Made by a program: the position numbers and the translations under genes. From NCBI GenBank assembly GCA_932521025.1, contig OW051469.1:8506398-8570397 (forward strand): a stretch of 64,000 nucleotides of DNA, read 5' to 3'. The notes beneath the pieces are model-generated. The model saw only the letters and a program-made list of their open reading frames with translations. It was not told where the DNA came from and ran no database searches. Shown one piece after another: positions 1 through 11,730 of the stretch (the stretch's first letter is position 1; each line of letters opens with the position of its first letter). The DNA comes from Oscheius onirici (taxonomy: Eukaryota > Nematoda > Chromadorea > Rhabditida > Rhabditidae).

Positions 1-1287
1 AAAAATGGAAAAGATAGAACAGAAACGCATGTTTTACATATTTTGGTCCTCTAACAGCATACGAGAAGAAACTTACGCAGACTGACGTGGCTGTCCATTC
101 TCGTCCAAGGCATTGCCTTCGACAAAATAGCGGAATCGGCTCAGAGTGAACTGCGGGCCGACTAGAGTTCCCGTAAAGAACCATCCTAAAATGATGAGAA
201 TTTGAAGGAAATTCGTCAAAACACAAACCGAAAGCGGCAATTTCGATCAGAGTGGGCTTGTCACGAATGGCTGTGAGTTTCTGGTCGGGCTTCAACGTGT
301 CGTAGTGGACTCCGTCGTAGACGTCCATGACGAGACCGATGAATCGAAGAGTCATAATGCAAAACGGAGTCGTCCATGTAATGTCGTACTGGTCGGATTC
401 GGCATACCAGTAGCCGATGAGCAGGTGGCCCTGAAAGATAAGCGTTTTGAGAGGAGAAAGGTTTATGCGGAAAGTTGTTAGTACAGAAGTTTGCCAATGT
501 TTTTTTAGGCAATTTTGTTCGATTTTCCACAATTTTTCATTCTCTATACCTTGTGCCAAATCTTCATCCTACGTACTTATATTTTGCGCGAAGGTGGCAC
601 CCGCGGAAGTACTGATTTGAACGGACTTCCTCATGCTTTTTGTGCGTAATTTTCAGCAACTAAAAAGTATGTAACATGGGTGTTTGCAAATTCCGGGCAT
701 AAATGGATAATTTGAAATCTTGCGCGGCATTTCGTCCTGTAACTTTCAGCTATTTCCGATAATAAATGGTACACTACAGCTTTGATTTTTTATTGGTACG
801 TCAATGTCATGCCTTTCTTCAGTCTTGGAGCAAACGATGAACAAATTCTGGACAAAATACTCGGCCATCTTCCAAAGCCAGAAAACAAAAAAAAATAACA
901 AGAAACTCACCAAGAAGACGACATGAGCAGCTACGACAGATGCAGTGGTTCCGGCCATGAAGTTGGTAATAATGTAGGCGGTGCCAATGGCGAAGACGCT
1001 GTGGAAAATGGCCCAGCCTGATGTTTAGATCTTTTTAGCGAAAAAATGCGAGAAACTAACCATAACCGAATAGATATAGAAAAATTCCGACGGCGATAAA
1101 GTAGTAATATTGTACGAGCTTCGGCTTATTATAAAAGAACATCCGATAGAGGGCCGAGAAGCCATAAGCTGGAAGTTTAGGCTTGAAATAAGCAGGAAAA
1201 TGACTTACTTGCTAAGACAGACAGTAATAAAGTGAGGGCATCCTCTCTCACGCCGGCAGTTTCGGCCAGAGCGCCAACCAAGCCCAT
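1..1287 (-). CDS. LPCAT3/MBOAT5-like lysophospholipid acyltransferase, 5' part (partial)
   Basis: Membrane-bound O-acyltransferase that re-acylates lysophospholipids in the ER. Five minus-strand exons are visible: about 1287-1210, 1168-1061, 1018-911, 430-229 and 185-78. The gene then runs off the window start. The start chosen is ATG at 1287 (MGLVGALAETAGV), 12 nt after a TTTTCCAG acceptor-like site. Conceptual splicing gives segments that align in order with vertebrate LPCAT3: ALYRMFFYNK, then LIGYWYAESDQYDITWT, then MTLRFIGLVMDVYDG, then TLVGPQFTLSRFRYFVEG. Several hydrophobic membrane segments are present. The conserved MBOAT histidine region would lie in the missing 3' part. The intron 431-910 is unusually long for this window and shows nothing recognisable. 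The family call is firm; assignment to a particular paralogue is inferred. Confidence 0.85.
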
Positions 1288-1439
1288 GGCTGTAATTACC
1301 TGGAAAATTAGGGGATTGGACATTAAAATGTAGAGAAAACTGAGAGGGAGGCAAAAAAAGCTACGGATACACGGAATATGTCTCATATAAACAATCTGAA
1401 GGATTTTAAAAATAAAATTGAATGACAAGCGATCCAGGT

Positions 1440-3200
1440 CGATAATTTGGTCTTTTTAGAGCTCAGGAACGTTATTCTGAGTGATATGGCCGGATTATAA
1501 CGTTCTCGAAGATGCAAACATTAGAAATGAATCATACCGCTTGTGAAATTGGAGGAAATACCAGAAAAACAATGTAAATTTGTGCATTTTTCTGTTATTT
1601 TTATTGAATACTGGATTCTGAGATTTCTACACGTGCTGAACATGATAAAGTTGACGTAGAACACGGGAGAAACAGGAAAGTTCGCAAAACATCAACAAAA
1701 GGCTATATTTTAGTCGTAAAGCGATTTCGAGTGAAAAGAATCGAAATTTCAATCTTTCTGGCTCAATTTTCGGTTGAAACTCGAGAAAAGGTCAAAGGAA
1801 AGGCGAAAGAACTGATTGCGTCAACTTCAAGGACAAGGTCACGTCAGCTAACCCAAAATTAGGTCAAATTTACACTGCAATAGCCGATTTTCACATCTTT
1901 TTAACCACAAAAACAGGAAGGAATAATTTGATGCAATCTGTGCGACTATCTGGGCGATATGGCCGTCTCGCAAAGAATAGAGCAGTCAGACGCAGATAGG
2001 ACCGCCGTCAAGGTCAGTTGTACTTTATCCTCCCGTCTGAATTTGATAAAATCGTGGAAAGGAAGAGAGTAATGTGGAACGCGGGGCACTGGTTTAAAAA
2101 AGCATGTGTCTTGTGTGGCGGCGGAGATCAGGCCACCCCTCAGACCCTGTGTGAACCTTGACCAGGTGAACGGGGCGAAAATACGGCCACTGGGAAACAT
2201 GCAACCTTTTCTATGTAGAAATCGGGGGTATTTTGTTGATTTGGAAGCGAAACTGTTGAAAATCAACTTTCCTAACAAAACATTGTCGCAAAAAGTTTGG
2301 GAGAAAGAAAACAAAGCTTTTCGACATTAAAACACGCTTGAGAGATGTTTTCCTTAGCGACAAATCAATTTTCTTCGAGGAAATGCGGGACGAACACTTC
2401 AATTGCTTGCTCATCACGAAGTTTCAAGAAATTCGGCCTGATTTCAATTCGGGTCTCCACAAATAGGCAGGCAAAGTACATGCTTGAAAAACGGGGCATA
2501 TCTGCCCTGGAAGAAGACATTTCACGTGATAAGAAAATGATGAAAAACATAAAACGGCTGCAAAAACTCGAGCTGCAGAGAGATGTGTTCCAACTCGGCA
2601 ACAAAACGCTACGCGTTCCCAACTAACAATGGCACGGAGGTCGTACGCGCGGATAGACGGCGATTATCAAGTTGCGAGTAGAAGGGTATCAATTTTACGA
2701 TGGGAAAAGGAAAAAAGATGGAGAAATTGCGAGAGAAAAAAAAACAGAAAAAAGACGAGAAAAATGTCATAAAATGGAAATATATAAATTGTGAAGTTGG
2801 CGGCCAAGTCTTGGCTGTAAATTTGACGCCAAGTTTGAAATTATCTGATTTTTCGATATTTTGGACATTTCTGAGTAAAAATCACTGTATTTCATTATTT
2901 TATTCGTCAGTTTTTTCCAGAAAGAGCCTGAATGAGCAAGAAGTATAGTATTTTCTTGTGCAAACATAGAATGGGCGACTTACAGAAGTTTTCAGCTCCT
3001 TCTGAGACCCGCAGTTTTCGCCCTCTACTAATTACATTCTAGACGTTTTTATTCGCCCAGACTGCTTATCTACCGTCATATTATCGCGGCGACTGATGTT
3101 ATCGTCTGTCTCTTCCCGCGCGTACTCCTGTACTTCAGAAAAGTTTTGGAAAATGATAGGTTTATTGCCACCCGAACAAGAACAACATAAAATTATTATA
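1440..3200. other. intergenic, no gene recognised
   Basis: Open frames here are short and overlap on both strands, for example 2106-2330 (+) and 1946-2314 (-). They lack a protein-family motif, codon bias or paired splice signals. An A-rich tract lies near 2700-2790. An AATAAA on the minus strand near 3161-3166 probably belongs to the proteoglycan gene upstream of it. Nothing else is supported. Confidence 0.5.
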
Positions 3201-3204
3201 AGGT

Positions 3205-3548
3205 CTAGAATTTGGCAATTTCCTCCTCTGGTTTGACTTCCTTGGTCTCAGTCAGAAGAGCGGGCTCAATCAATTTGATTTGTACGAGAGGCTCGACTCC
3301 TGATCCTTCTCCCGAAGATTCAATGGTCTGTCCGGAGCCCTCGTGAGACAGAGCAACTTCTCCGGATCCTTCTCCACTTCCTAAATATGGAATTTAGCTT
3401 AGTTTTGAGAGAAAATGATACCCTCGACTTGGACAGTTTCCGCCCTCTTGGCACGGAGGACCAGGGTCTCTGATCCGTCGACAGTCATTGAGGAATACAC
3501 AGCCTGAGAGAGGAGGACGACGAGTACGATAACGGAGAGTCGGGACAT
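3205..3548 (-). CDS. small secreted SGE-rich protein, chondroitin proteoglycan (CPG)-like
   Basis: Two exons, 3548-3422 and 3380-3205, joined by a 41-nt intron, give a protein of about 100 residues. The N-terminus is a clear signal peptide (MSRLSVIVLVVLLSQAVYSS), followed by a possible RAKR convertase site. After the splice comes an acidic Ser-Gly region with EGSGEGSGE, EGSGQ and SGEGSG repeats. Ser-Gly next to Glu is the usual acceptor for glycosaminoglycan chains, and short proteins of this build are known in nematodes as CPG chondroitin proteoglycans. The first SGE repeat is created exactly at the exon junction. A TTTTCAG acceptor-like site lies 6 nt before the ATG, as for trans-splicing. 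The class is inferred from composition, not sequence homology. Confidence 0.6.
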
Positions 3549-3549
3549 C

Positions 3550-5577
3550 TTGGGCTGAAAATTTTGGAATAGTACTGGAAGACTGGGAAACAAAGACTGA
3601 GAGACAGTAGTCGGTCTGGGTAAGAGTCTGGGACAGAGACAGAAAAGAACATAAGAAGTAAACCCTATTCCAAGGAACACACCAGTGTGAATGAACATCA
3701 TTGAAGAGACAAAAACTAGAAAACAGGCTGGTCCTAAAATCGCGGAGGTGACCCAGTTTTCTTGACCAGAATTGAAGGGTGGATTTCCCACACCGATTTT
3801 GGGATCGGACTGATTGATTAAGTCTCCAGCAAATAAAGAGTTCGTGTTTGCAAATTTTTAGAGACAATTGGTTAGGCCGGGAATATAGTATCAGAAGGTT
3901 AAGTTCATAAAAACAACCAGAGCTTTTTGATACAATTACTGGTTCGGTAGCACGTTGAGCCTGTTTTTACTGATACTGCGTTTTGTGAGAATAATGGTCG
4001 AGTTACCCTGGCAAGGCGCTCGATCAAGATGACAAGATATGCATCTGTACACGTCCGGAAATAATTTTCCATTGAGAAATCTGTTTGGTAAGTTATACGA
4101 AACAGTCTGTGGAATATATAGAGTGCAAAGAGTCCTGGAACTCTCGGGGTTCATAAATTGGCGAAGAATTTGGAGTTTCCAACAAGTTTGAGCGAGATCT
4201 AGGAGTAGTACCAGTAACAAGCCATCAAAGATTAGCAACTCTCCGATGTTACCAGATCTAACGGGTTTCTCCGTAAGTAAAGTATAACGGGGAAAGACGA
4301 GATATGTACCAATCTGGCAATTGGAACAGACAGAAACTCAACGACATATATAGACGGAACACAACGGGTTCTGGCTCCACCCCGAGCGGATTCCTTTGGG
4401 CTTTTTAACGACACAGAATGACTGACTGGAGGATCTGGGTTACGGGCGTGAGTAAGTCTTTTAAAGAACTAGAGATTATGTGGAAAGATAGCGGTTCGGG
4501 ATCGAAATGAGCCTGGGGCTCGGATCAGATAAGAGCAACCTGTTCAGGCTTCCGTGACTGGTCTCTACGAATGATCAAAGAAAGTGAGACTTGACACCCA
4601 CTTGACTGTTTGTCAATGAAGATGACTCAAGAAACGCAGACGTTGTTGACCTTCGACGTTCTCTATAGGGTAGTCGGCTTGACTGTATGAGATGTCCTGT
4701 TTGTTAGTTTTGGGCCGACATCAGATCACTTGCTACCTTCTACTAGAAGTCTCTGAAAAGTAAACTTCCCGTTAGGTTTCCGATTATTCGTGAAGCTGGC
4801 CGTACCCCGTACGTTTTCGAATAGTAGACGACGTTTCTTTTGAGTTCGGTTGGGGAATTCAATGATGAGCAAAAGAGGTTCTAAAATAGGCTTCTTCAAA
4901 CTTCTCGCTGTAAAATCTAAAAAAAAACGTCGTAAATTTCACCAAACATCGCTTAAAAGTGAGTCATATGCCCAAAGAAATGACCCGAAGAAGTCACAAC
5001 AACAAAACCATGTGCGCCCTATAGTCAGCTGCAATGGAGACTTCTTGGACACCTCCATCGAATTTACTTATTCCTAAAAATTGTACTTTTGGAAGATCAT
5101 TTGCATTGCAAAAAAAACTATTCAAAACATTGAATTCTCGAAGCTCAATAAGCCCATCGGCTAACAGGTCTCCCGGCCATCAACAGAGTTATGGGCATCC
5201 CGTGTACCCGAAAGAAACGAGAAAACTGACGCGCACTTGGCTTGGGCCATTTTGGGCGGCGAACAAAAACCAACGGCGGCAGTCGAGATCCCACCGTCAG
5301 CGAAGACGGATGGAACTGGCTAAGAACACAGGTGGCAATGGACTGGCAAGGAATTATGATGTTGATGGCACGACGGTTTTGGTCATTGGGAGAGAGACAG
5401 GGTGCGGTCCTTTAGAAGAGGGTATAGACTCTATTATTCTTCAGAAGTCCAAAACCATGGCCCAGGCCATAGGTAACTCCGCTTCCAGACACTCTGACCG
5501 GGCTTCGCTTCTGCCCTGACCCATGAGACCGATTTCGCTTCTTTCTCCTCATTCAACTCACCTCTACTCGTCTAGGA
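3550..5577. other. intergenic, no gene recognised
   Basis: Low-information sequence. The longest open frame (5034-5519, +) has basic, low-complexity composition with no recognisable domain and no splice partners, so it is not called. Nothing else is supported. Confidence 0.45.
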
Positions 5578-6974
5578 ATGTCTCCTCTCACCTTCCAGAA
5601 TCAGTTCAATGCCTTCCAGACTGTAAGTCTTTTTATCCCAGAAAACTCTCTCCTTCTTTTCAGTGGAAGAACATTGTGGACATTTTCCTCGCCGGCTGTC
5701 CTCAACGAAGACACAGTCGTCTACTCACCGTCTTTGAGAGCTCGTTCACTGGAAAAGAAGCCCTCACCTACTTGTTCGAAGCCCTACTCATCAACCCCTA
5801 TACTCAAGAAAAACTGACCACGGAACAGACGGTCAAGCTGCTGGAAGCCATGCTCAAAGAGAAGGTCTTTGTTCGAATCGGCTGTAAAAAGAATGAGGCC
5901 AAGATCTTCAAACTGGCTGGCATCTATCGGTTTGTTCTGTCCTCTAGAGTTTTCTAATTTTTTGAATTTTAGATTTGCCGCCAAAAGAAAGGTTTCTGAA
6001 GAGAGCATCGAAGTCGCCAGATGCACCCAGACTCCTCTTTCTACAGTAACCCAGAAGCCTCTGATGAACAAGGTCGATCTGTGGAATTGCTACAGTACCA
6101 GCTTCCAAACTCGTCTTTACCAGTTCTTCCCAGCCGACTTTTTCTTCTCTCTGGATGTCCAGGGAAGCACAGTCTGGAAGAACTGTGAGGGAGAGACAGT
6201 CACAGGTTTGTTCAGAGTCTTGTTCAGTAGTAAAGTCCAGTTCCAGATCTGTTCCAAGAGACTGTCCAGAGTCAGATCAACTACCTGAACAAGCTTCCAT
6301 TCTCTCAGGAGAATCCGAATGCCGTCAAGGTTTTCAACGAACTCAGTGACTTCTTCTCCAAGACCTCCTTTCTCACCGAGAAGGAAGCCATGGCCATCTT
6401 GGACATTTTCGACGAGATTTCTTCTGGAAACTTCTATGGAAAAGTCGAAGAGTCTCTGATGTCTGCCGTGTCTCTCCTCCTTCTGACTCTTCCCAGTCAA
6501 CGTCGTGGTCAACTGGAGACAGTTCTCCGTCTGATGAAGAAAATTTCAAGGGATGATCCCAGGTGTCTGGTCCTTGACCATCTGGTCAAATGTCTCGTCT
6601 CTTCGACTAGAATCAGTCCCGATCAGATCCAAAACATCGCCCTGTTCTTCCTCTCCAACATCGAGGAACTCTTTATTCCTGACCAGGACTTCCTTAGACT
6701 TGTCGAAGAAGAAAAGGAGAAGATCCTTCAACAGAGAGTAAGACATTTGGAGATTTCGAGTAATATTTGTCAATTTCAGATTGTTTTAGTCCCTGTACCA
6801 GTCAAGAAGGAGACGAAAGTTCCCAGAAGAAGGAACGAGCTGTTCGATGTGATTAGTATTCTTGGAGATATCGAGAGAGAAGAAGAATGCCAAGTTCAGA
6901 AGAAGGTGACTGTGAAGAGAGTCGTGAGCTTCAAGAGAAAGCCTTTCTTCTGTCGCGTCTTCCAGAAGAACTAG
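5578..6974 (+). CDS. DEP-domain protein, DEPDC1/LET-99-like
   Basis: Five exons (5578-5622, 5664-5929, 5973-6205, 6247-6737, 6780-6974) with about 41-43-nt introns in consistent phase give about 409 residues. Residues about 15-105 form a DEP domain: FQTWKNIVDIFLAGCPQRRH, then FTGKEALTYLFEAL, then LTTEQTVKLLEAMLKEKVF. This order is that of DEPDC1/DEPDC7 and nematode LET-99, where DEP domains bind membranes or G-protein regulators and LET-99 positions the mitotic spindle. The rest is helical, with a region resembling the inactive RhoGAP-like part of DEPDC1 (VKVFNELSDFFSKTSFLTEKE) and a basic C-terminus. The family call is good; the cell role is inferred from the family. Confidence 0.75.
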
Positions 6975-8302
6975 CCTTATTAAATTTACTCGTAATTTAT
7001 ATTTTATCAATGAATTTAATAACCGAATCAAAAAAGCAATCGTCTTCCTCTGTCCTACACCTACAACTGTATTTTTGCCTTTTATGTCAGTTCCTCCGAG
7101 AGAAAATATGTGCGTAATTGACTTGGAATCCCGAACGAGTCAAGAGAGTTGTTACGGGGTAAGAAGAGGACATTTTTCGTAACTTTATGTTCTTCCCGAC
7201 GTATGAATTACGTCTGTTCCGTTTCATTAGACTAGAAACTCCCACAGAATAATTGAAAATCCGCTTTTTAATTAGTAGCCAAGGGAGCAGTACCGAGCTC
7301 GGAGCTATCGTGTCAGAGACTGAGCCGACAATGCTCGGCCTGCTCGTCTTCTGCTTCCTCGTATATATGTCGAAGGTAAAATGAGAGTTCGGTTTTAATA
7401 ATCCAGTTAAGGGTATTGCCGATGTCGTCCCTCCGTTGGAAGTAAATTTAAAAAAGTTTATTCAATTGTTACTAATATATATTTCAAACCTAAGATTCTA
7501 TTTAGTACATCTCTGGCTACACCAAGAAATGGAGGAACATACCCTGCTAGTACCCCAAGGACTACGTTTGCAAAAACGTTTGCAAAATGCCTGTCTTTCC
7601 ATAAAGAACCGCTCTAGCAATAAACTGCAACTGTTTAACGCCTTCTCACTGGCGTGCATTTCATGTTTTCTCTTTTGCACCGAACGTGATTTTACTTGTT
7701 AAATAGCAATGGTTGAGCGACAGGAAAGGAAATTTAAATAGAGAGACACTTGCGACAGGATAAAAACATTAGAAAGTTAGTCATTCAAGACGTCTCTGGA
7801 AAAGAAGGTTAGACCTGTTGTGTTGAAGCTGGTGTCTACTGAACCGGCCTTGAAATCACAAAATTCGCCTGGGAAAAGAAGACTTTGAAGCATCCAATAC
7901 CAATCAGACTCCTTGTTAACAATTCACCAGGAGGTTTCAAGCCTCGTACCGATCAGCCTGAAATTATCAGAATTTTCGTTTTGGACACACAAAGTGACAA
8001 GACAGCAGATTATCGAAGTACCTGCTTGCGAAGTACCTATCGAAGTACCTGAACGTATGAACACCATCGAAATATCTCAGGATATTATGACACTGAAGAT
8101 CTCGGAGAAGAACTATTTTCGGCCGGATCATCCAGAAGAACTAACCATCTTTTCTTACTCTCCCTGTAAGATTTACCCCAGTTAATATATTTTGTCGGCT
8201 TTTGTTCTTTTAGTTTCCAAACGCTCCTAATTTAATTGCAGGCCCGCTTTTCAATTTGTAACCAAGGATTCAATGTGGAGAGCGGAGCTGAAAGAAACCA
8301 CC
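6975..8302 (+). other. intergenic, possible orphan signal-peptide exon at 7330-7374
   Basis: A short exon-like segment at 7330-7374 (MLGLLVFCFLVYMSK followed by GTAAAA) looks like a signal peptide. A second possible exon starts at 7502 (YISGYTKKWRNIPC). The two do not give a convincing longer protein. This may be a tiny secreted peptide gene or a decayed one. The frame 7913-8185 contains a small internal duplication (GAAGTACCT repeated) and no domain. No further gene is supported. Confidence 0.25.
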
Positions 8303-9824
8303 ATGCTCAGCTTGGTACTCTTCCCCTTCTTTATTTCTCTAGCTACAGTAAGTCAAAAGATTGCCTCTAGCATTCCCGAGCAGGCTCAAGTCGATTTCAT
8401 GTCTACAACTCTGACTCCTGTTGCTACTCCCGACCAGTCGACACGCCGTGTTCAGGAAATCTCTGCGCTGTTCACTTTGCTTGTAGTTACTTTACAGAAC
8501 AGTAGGTTAGACAATTTGTCAGAAGGACTATAAAGTTTAGGGGCCAAGAAAGCTGCATCTTCGGGAAAATTAGCGGCTATGTGGACAATGGAGAAACGAC
8601 CGAGGGTTATGTTCGAACGGAAATTTGTCCCACGTCACCCGTTGACGCCACTTTTCTGAAGAGTATAAAGATTCGTAAGTCTGTCTCTCTGTCCAGGGAT
8701 GGCAAGCCTGGCCGAAAAAGTCGGGCCGGCCAGACCAGGCACCTTTGGCCGACCACAGATCGCAGAGGGTTACGGTAGCCCGCAATCCCAAAATCGAGCA
8801 AAACTTCGTTTTTCTTGCAGATTTCTTGTTTCATTGTCAATTTTTGTGACTTTATAATGTGTTGCAACAAAAAAAGCAAGGAAAAAAGATTTAATCCTCT
8901 CTTGTTCAAACGCTAAGGTCATCCGAAGTGTATTTCGAACTTTTCAACCCCTTTGCACTGTCAAAATACGAATCTGAGGGCAACTATTTTATCGAAATTT
9001 TGCGAGGAATCCGGCTACCATGTCCGTTTTTCGAAATAATCATCTTTTCACTGTTTTCAAGTTTTTTTTAACCAAAATCTGCATTTTTTTGTCATTTTTA
9101 GTAAAAAAAAAAAGTTCAGCAAAATATAACAATTTTATTATTCTTTGATTTAGTTCTAGAATGCGCTAAAATGCGCTATAATATGACCATCTTCATTTTT
9201 GGTCATTTTTGGTCCGATCCCGGTCCGACGGCCAAGCCTGGGGACCGGGCCGACCCGGGCCTGGAAACTCCGACCCGGCCCGGAGCCATGTCTACAACCT
9301 GGCCTGGCCTGCCCAGGTTGGACCAGGTTTGTCATCCCTGCTCTGTCTATTTGTCTCACTATCATTGACCTGTTTCAGACCCTTGTCTGGCCTGTACCCC
9401 AGCCAACTGCAAATATCCGGAAGCGGCCAACTCTCTTGGTTACTGCTACTATATGAGTCAACAAGATCTCGCAAAAGAAAGTGATGCTCAAACACTCACT
9501 TTGCCACGCCATGGGAGCAAACTTGGCTTCCATTCACAATGACGCTGAGAATGACTTTATCCGTGGTACGCAAATTTCCGATTCCAATAATTAGTTCCAG
9601 TGGCTCTAATCGTCTCCCCTATGGATTGGAATGGTTCGGGTCGATGTGTCGACTTTTAATAATCTAGACGAGACTCCGGTAAATCTCTAAACTGCGTTGC
9701 GGTAAGGATTGTCTTTGTAGATAGACCAAGACATGTTTTTGTTCATCGTTAACCCACGAACATGTAAGGATGATGACTGCGCCACCGAGTTTAACTACAT
9801 CTGCAAGAAGCCCATAATTCTATG
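8303..9824 (+). pseudogene. C-type lectin-domain gene, apparently degraded
   Basis: An ATG at 8303 opens a signal peptide (MLSLVLFPFFISLATVSQ). Downstream blocks match the C-type lectin fold: PANCKYPEAANSLGYCYYM near 9400-9455, CHAMGANLASIHNDAENDF at 9506-9562, and a final YICKKP at 9799-9816. The second block is in a different frame from the first with no room for an intron between them. The WND-type calcium-binding region between 9590 and 9710 contains stop codons. These breaks suggest a pseudogene, or possibly several assembly errors. The intron starting at 8676 carries a 647-bp transposon. Confidence 0.55.
8694..9340. mobile_element. hAT-like non-autonomous DNA transposon (647 bp) in a lectin intron
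   Basis: The ends are imperfect terminal inverted repeats: CAGGGATGGCAAGCCTGG at the left, and its near reverse complement ending CATCCCTG at the right. Both sides are flanked by the same 7-bp CTCTGTC (8687-8693 and 9341-9347), a target-site duplication. GC-rich subterminal stretches (GGCCGG-type) face each other, and the middle is AT-rich. No transposase frame exists, so it is non-autonomous. The CAGGGATG end and 7-8-bp duplication suggest the hAT superfamily. Removing the element and one duplication leaves a normal 50-bp GT-AG intron. Confidence 0.8.
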
Positions 9825-9983
9825 AAGAAGACGTGTAAAGAGTATATTCTGAATCGTTATTTCTGAAGAACGTTTTTCAAATCAGATTGTCGGGAGATCA
9901 GCTGCACAGCACGTTCCAGCGTGTAAACGTTGGATACTCAGACAAGAAAAACTTCTTTCTAAATTGAATCTGACAGCCGTAAA

Positions 9984-11131
9984 GGCTCTCATTAAACTTA
10001 GTGGGAATTTGAAGATGCCCTAAAAAACAGTGGCATTTAAAAAAAATAGTGGGATATTGAAAAAACAGTGGGATTTTGAAGATGCCTTATTGTTAGGATG
10101 CAAAACTGGGCGTGCCCTGGGGATACTATTTAAAAGGATCCCAACAGAAAGAACAAGAGTAGCCTGTTTATGCCAATGACCAATGAGTCAGAGAGTCAGA
10201 GAGACAGTCAGAAAGCCAGAGAATGAATAATCTATTTTAAAATGCTCCCAGGTCTCTGTCTGTCTGTCTGTCGGAAGCTTTAATTGGCAATCAAAATGGA
10301 GAAATTTGTGCGCACAATTATGGTGAAAGGAGTTAGTGTAACAAGTTTAGACAAGACAAGTGCGAAGAGGGAGTCAGAGAGTTATAGAAGACAGTTTCCC
10401 ACACGGCAACAAAACGCCGCTTCCTGAATATTCGAAAAAAGATAAAAAGAAAAGAAGATTTTTGATTTCCTGGACAACTTTTTTCAAAACAAGGTTGGCT
10501 ACGCCCTTCCAGGGCTAAAGATACCTACTATTCCCCTTTTTTTCCTTTGCCTGAACCACTTGAAAACCGTTTCTATATAGGAACTACCAAAATCAGAAGC
10601 AAAGTCTTCGCACTTGTCTCCCAATAGTGGCTTGTTACACTAACTCTTTCCCCTTAATTGTGCGCACAAATTGCTCCATTTTGATTGCCAATTAAAGCTT
10701 CCGACAGACAGACAGAGACGCGAGAGCATTTTAAAATAGATCCCACTATCTTTAATATTAAAGTGCAATGGTGTCTGTGGCTGACTCTGTGACTTTGTTT
10801 GTTTGTTTGTTTGTCCGAGGCCACGAAATTTTGGTGTATTGTTAAGAGTCGCTGCTGTTACCCAGACGACCCGGGTTCGACTCCTCTCCTCGCCAAATAT
10901 TTTTGCTAAATTGTTTCGAGTAGGAAATAGAGTCAGGGTAACCGGTAGGAGATTGGCAAGGACCGGTTGATCTGTATAAGTTGAGAGAGAGAGAGAAGAG
11001 AGAGAAGGTATCAGAAGTAATGAAGAAAACACATGTAGAAAAGATGGCGAAGCCGGAACTATATACCGAGCTGTGAAATCGTTTTTTTTTGTTTTTTTTT
11101 TTTCAAAATCCCACTAAGTTTAATGAGAGCC
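9984..11131. mobile_element. large inverted-repeat element (about 1.15 kb)
   Basis: The outer ends are inverted copies of each other: GGCTCTCATTAAACTTAGTG at 9984, with its complement ending at 11131. Inside lies a second inverted pair of about 90 bp (about 10230-10320 versus 10655-10742, sharing GCTTTAATTGGCAATCAAAA). There is no coding capacity. The part near 10490-10516 (AGGTTGGCTACGCCCTTCC) resembles sequence at 21263-21292 in the opposite orientation, so the element shares modules with the dispersed repeat described below. No clean target-site duplication was found. Confidence 0.6.
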
Positions 11132-11466
11132 CAATTTTTGTTCTACATGTGTTTTCTTATTAACTTCTGCTCCCTTCCCCACTCAACCGGTCTCTTCTGA
11201 CCTCTTTTCCGGCTATCCGCTCTCTCTCTCTCTCAACTTATACAGATCAACCGGTCCTTGCCAATCTCCTACCGGTTACCCTGACTCTGTTTCCTACTCA
11301 CAACTATTTTGCAAACATATTTGGCGAGGAGAGGAATCGAACCCGAGTCATCTGGGTGACAGCGGCGACTCAACAATACACCAAAATTTCGTGGCCTCGG
11401 ACAAACAAACAAACAAACAAAGTCACAGAGTCAGCCACAGACACCATTGCACTTTAATATTAAAGA
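10752..11466. repeat. head-to-head tRNA-derived (SINE-like) inverted repeat
   Basis: Two arms, about 10752-11045 and 11134-11466, are near-complete inverted copies. They share the TTTAATATTAAAGTGCAATG end, a (TTTG)n/(CAAA)n tract and a tRNA-like core. Read on the minus strand of the right arm, or the plus strand of the left arm, the core has CTGTCACCCAGATGACTC followed by GGGTTCGATTCC, a perfect RNA polymerase III B box, then a CCTCGCC acceptor-like end. It resembles the 3' half of tRNA-Asp. The right arm overlaps the end of the larger inverted-repeat element, so the insertions are nested. Confidence 0.65.
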
Positions 11467-11730
11467 TACCAGTCGAATGCCTTTTCGAGCTCATTTCAAC
11501 CTGGAAACAACTTCAATCTCTGCCAAAATTTCAACAATCCATATCAAAAGCACGTTTTCCAATAAATTCAGTAATCTTAGTTTTATTGAAAGTTTGCTCT
11601 GTTTTCGAAAAACTCTGTTGTTTTTACAAAACTTTTTTTCACAGAAAACAATAATAAGCTTTCTGAAAACTATAAAAGTCCATCAAAAAAGAACAAGAGT
11701 CATAGTGTTTGGAAGCGCCTCCCAAGGAAG

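Noticed and set aside
5034-5519. 161-residue plus-strand open frame before the DEP gene
   Set aside because: Basic low-complexity composition, no domain, and no splice or start context.
9199-9484. Overlapping plus-strand frames rich in Pro/Gly/Arg
   Set aside because: They arise from GC-rich ends of the 647-bp transposon read into the lectin exon.
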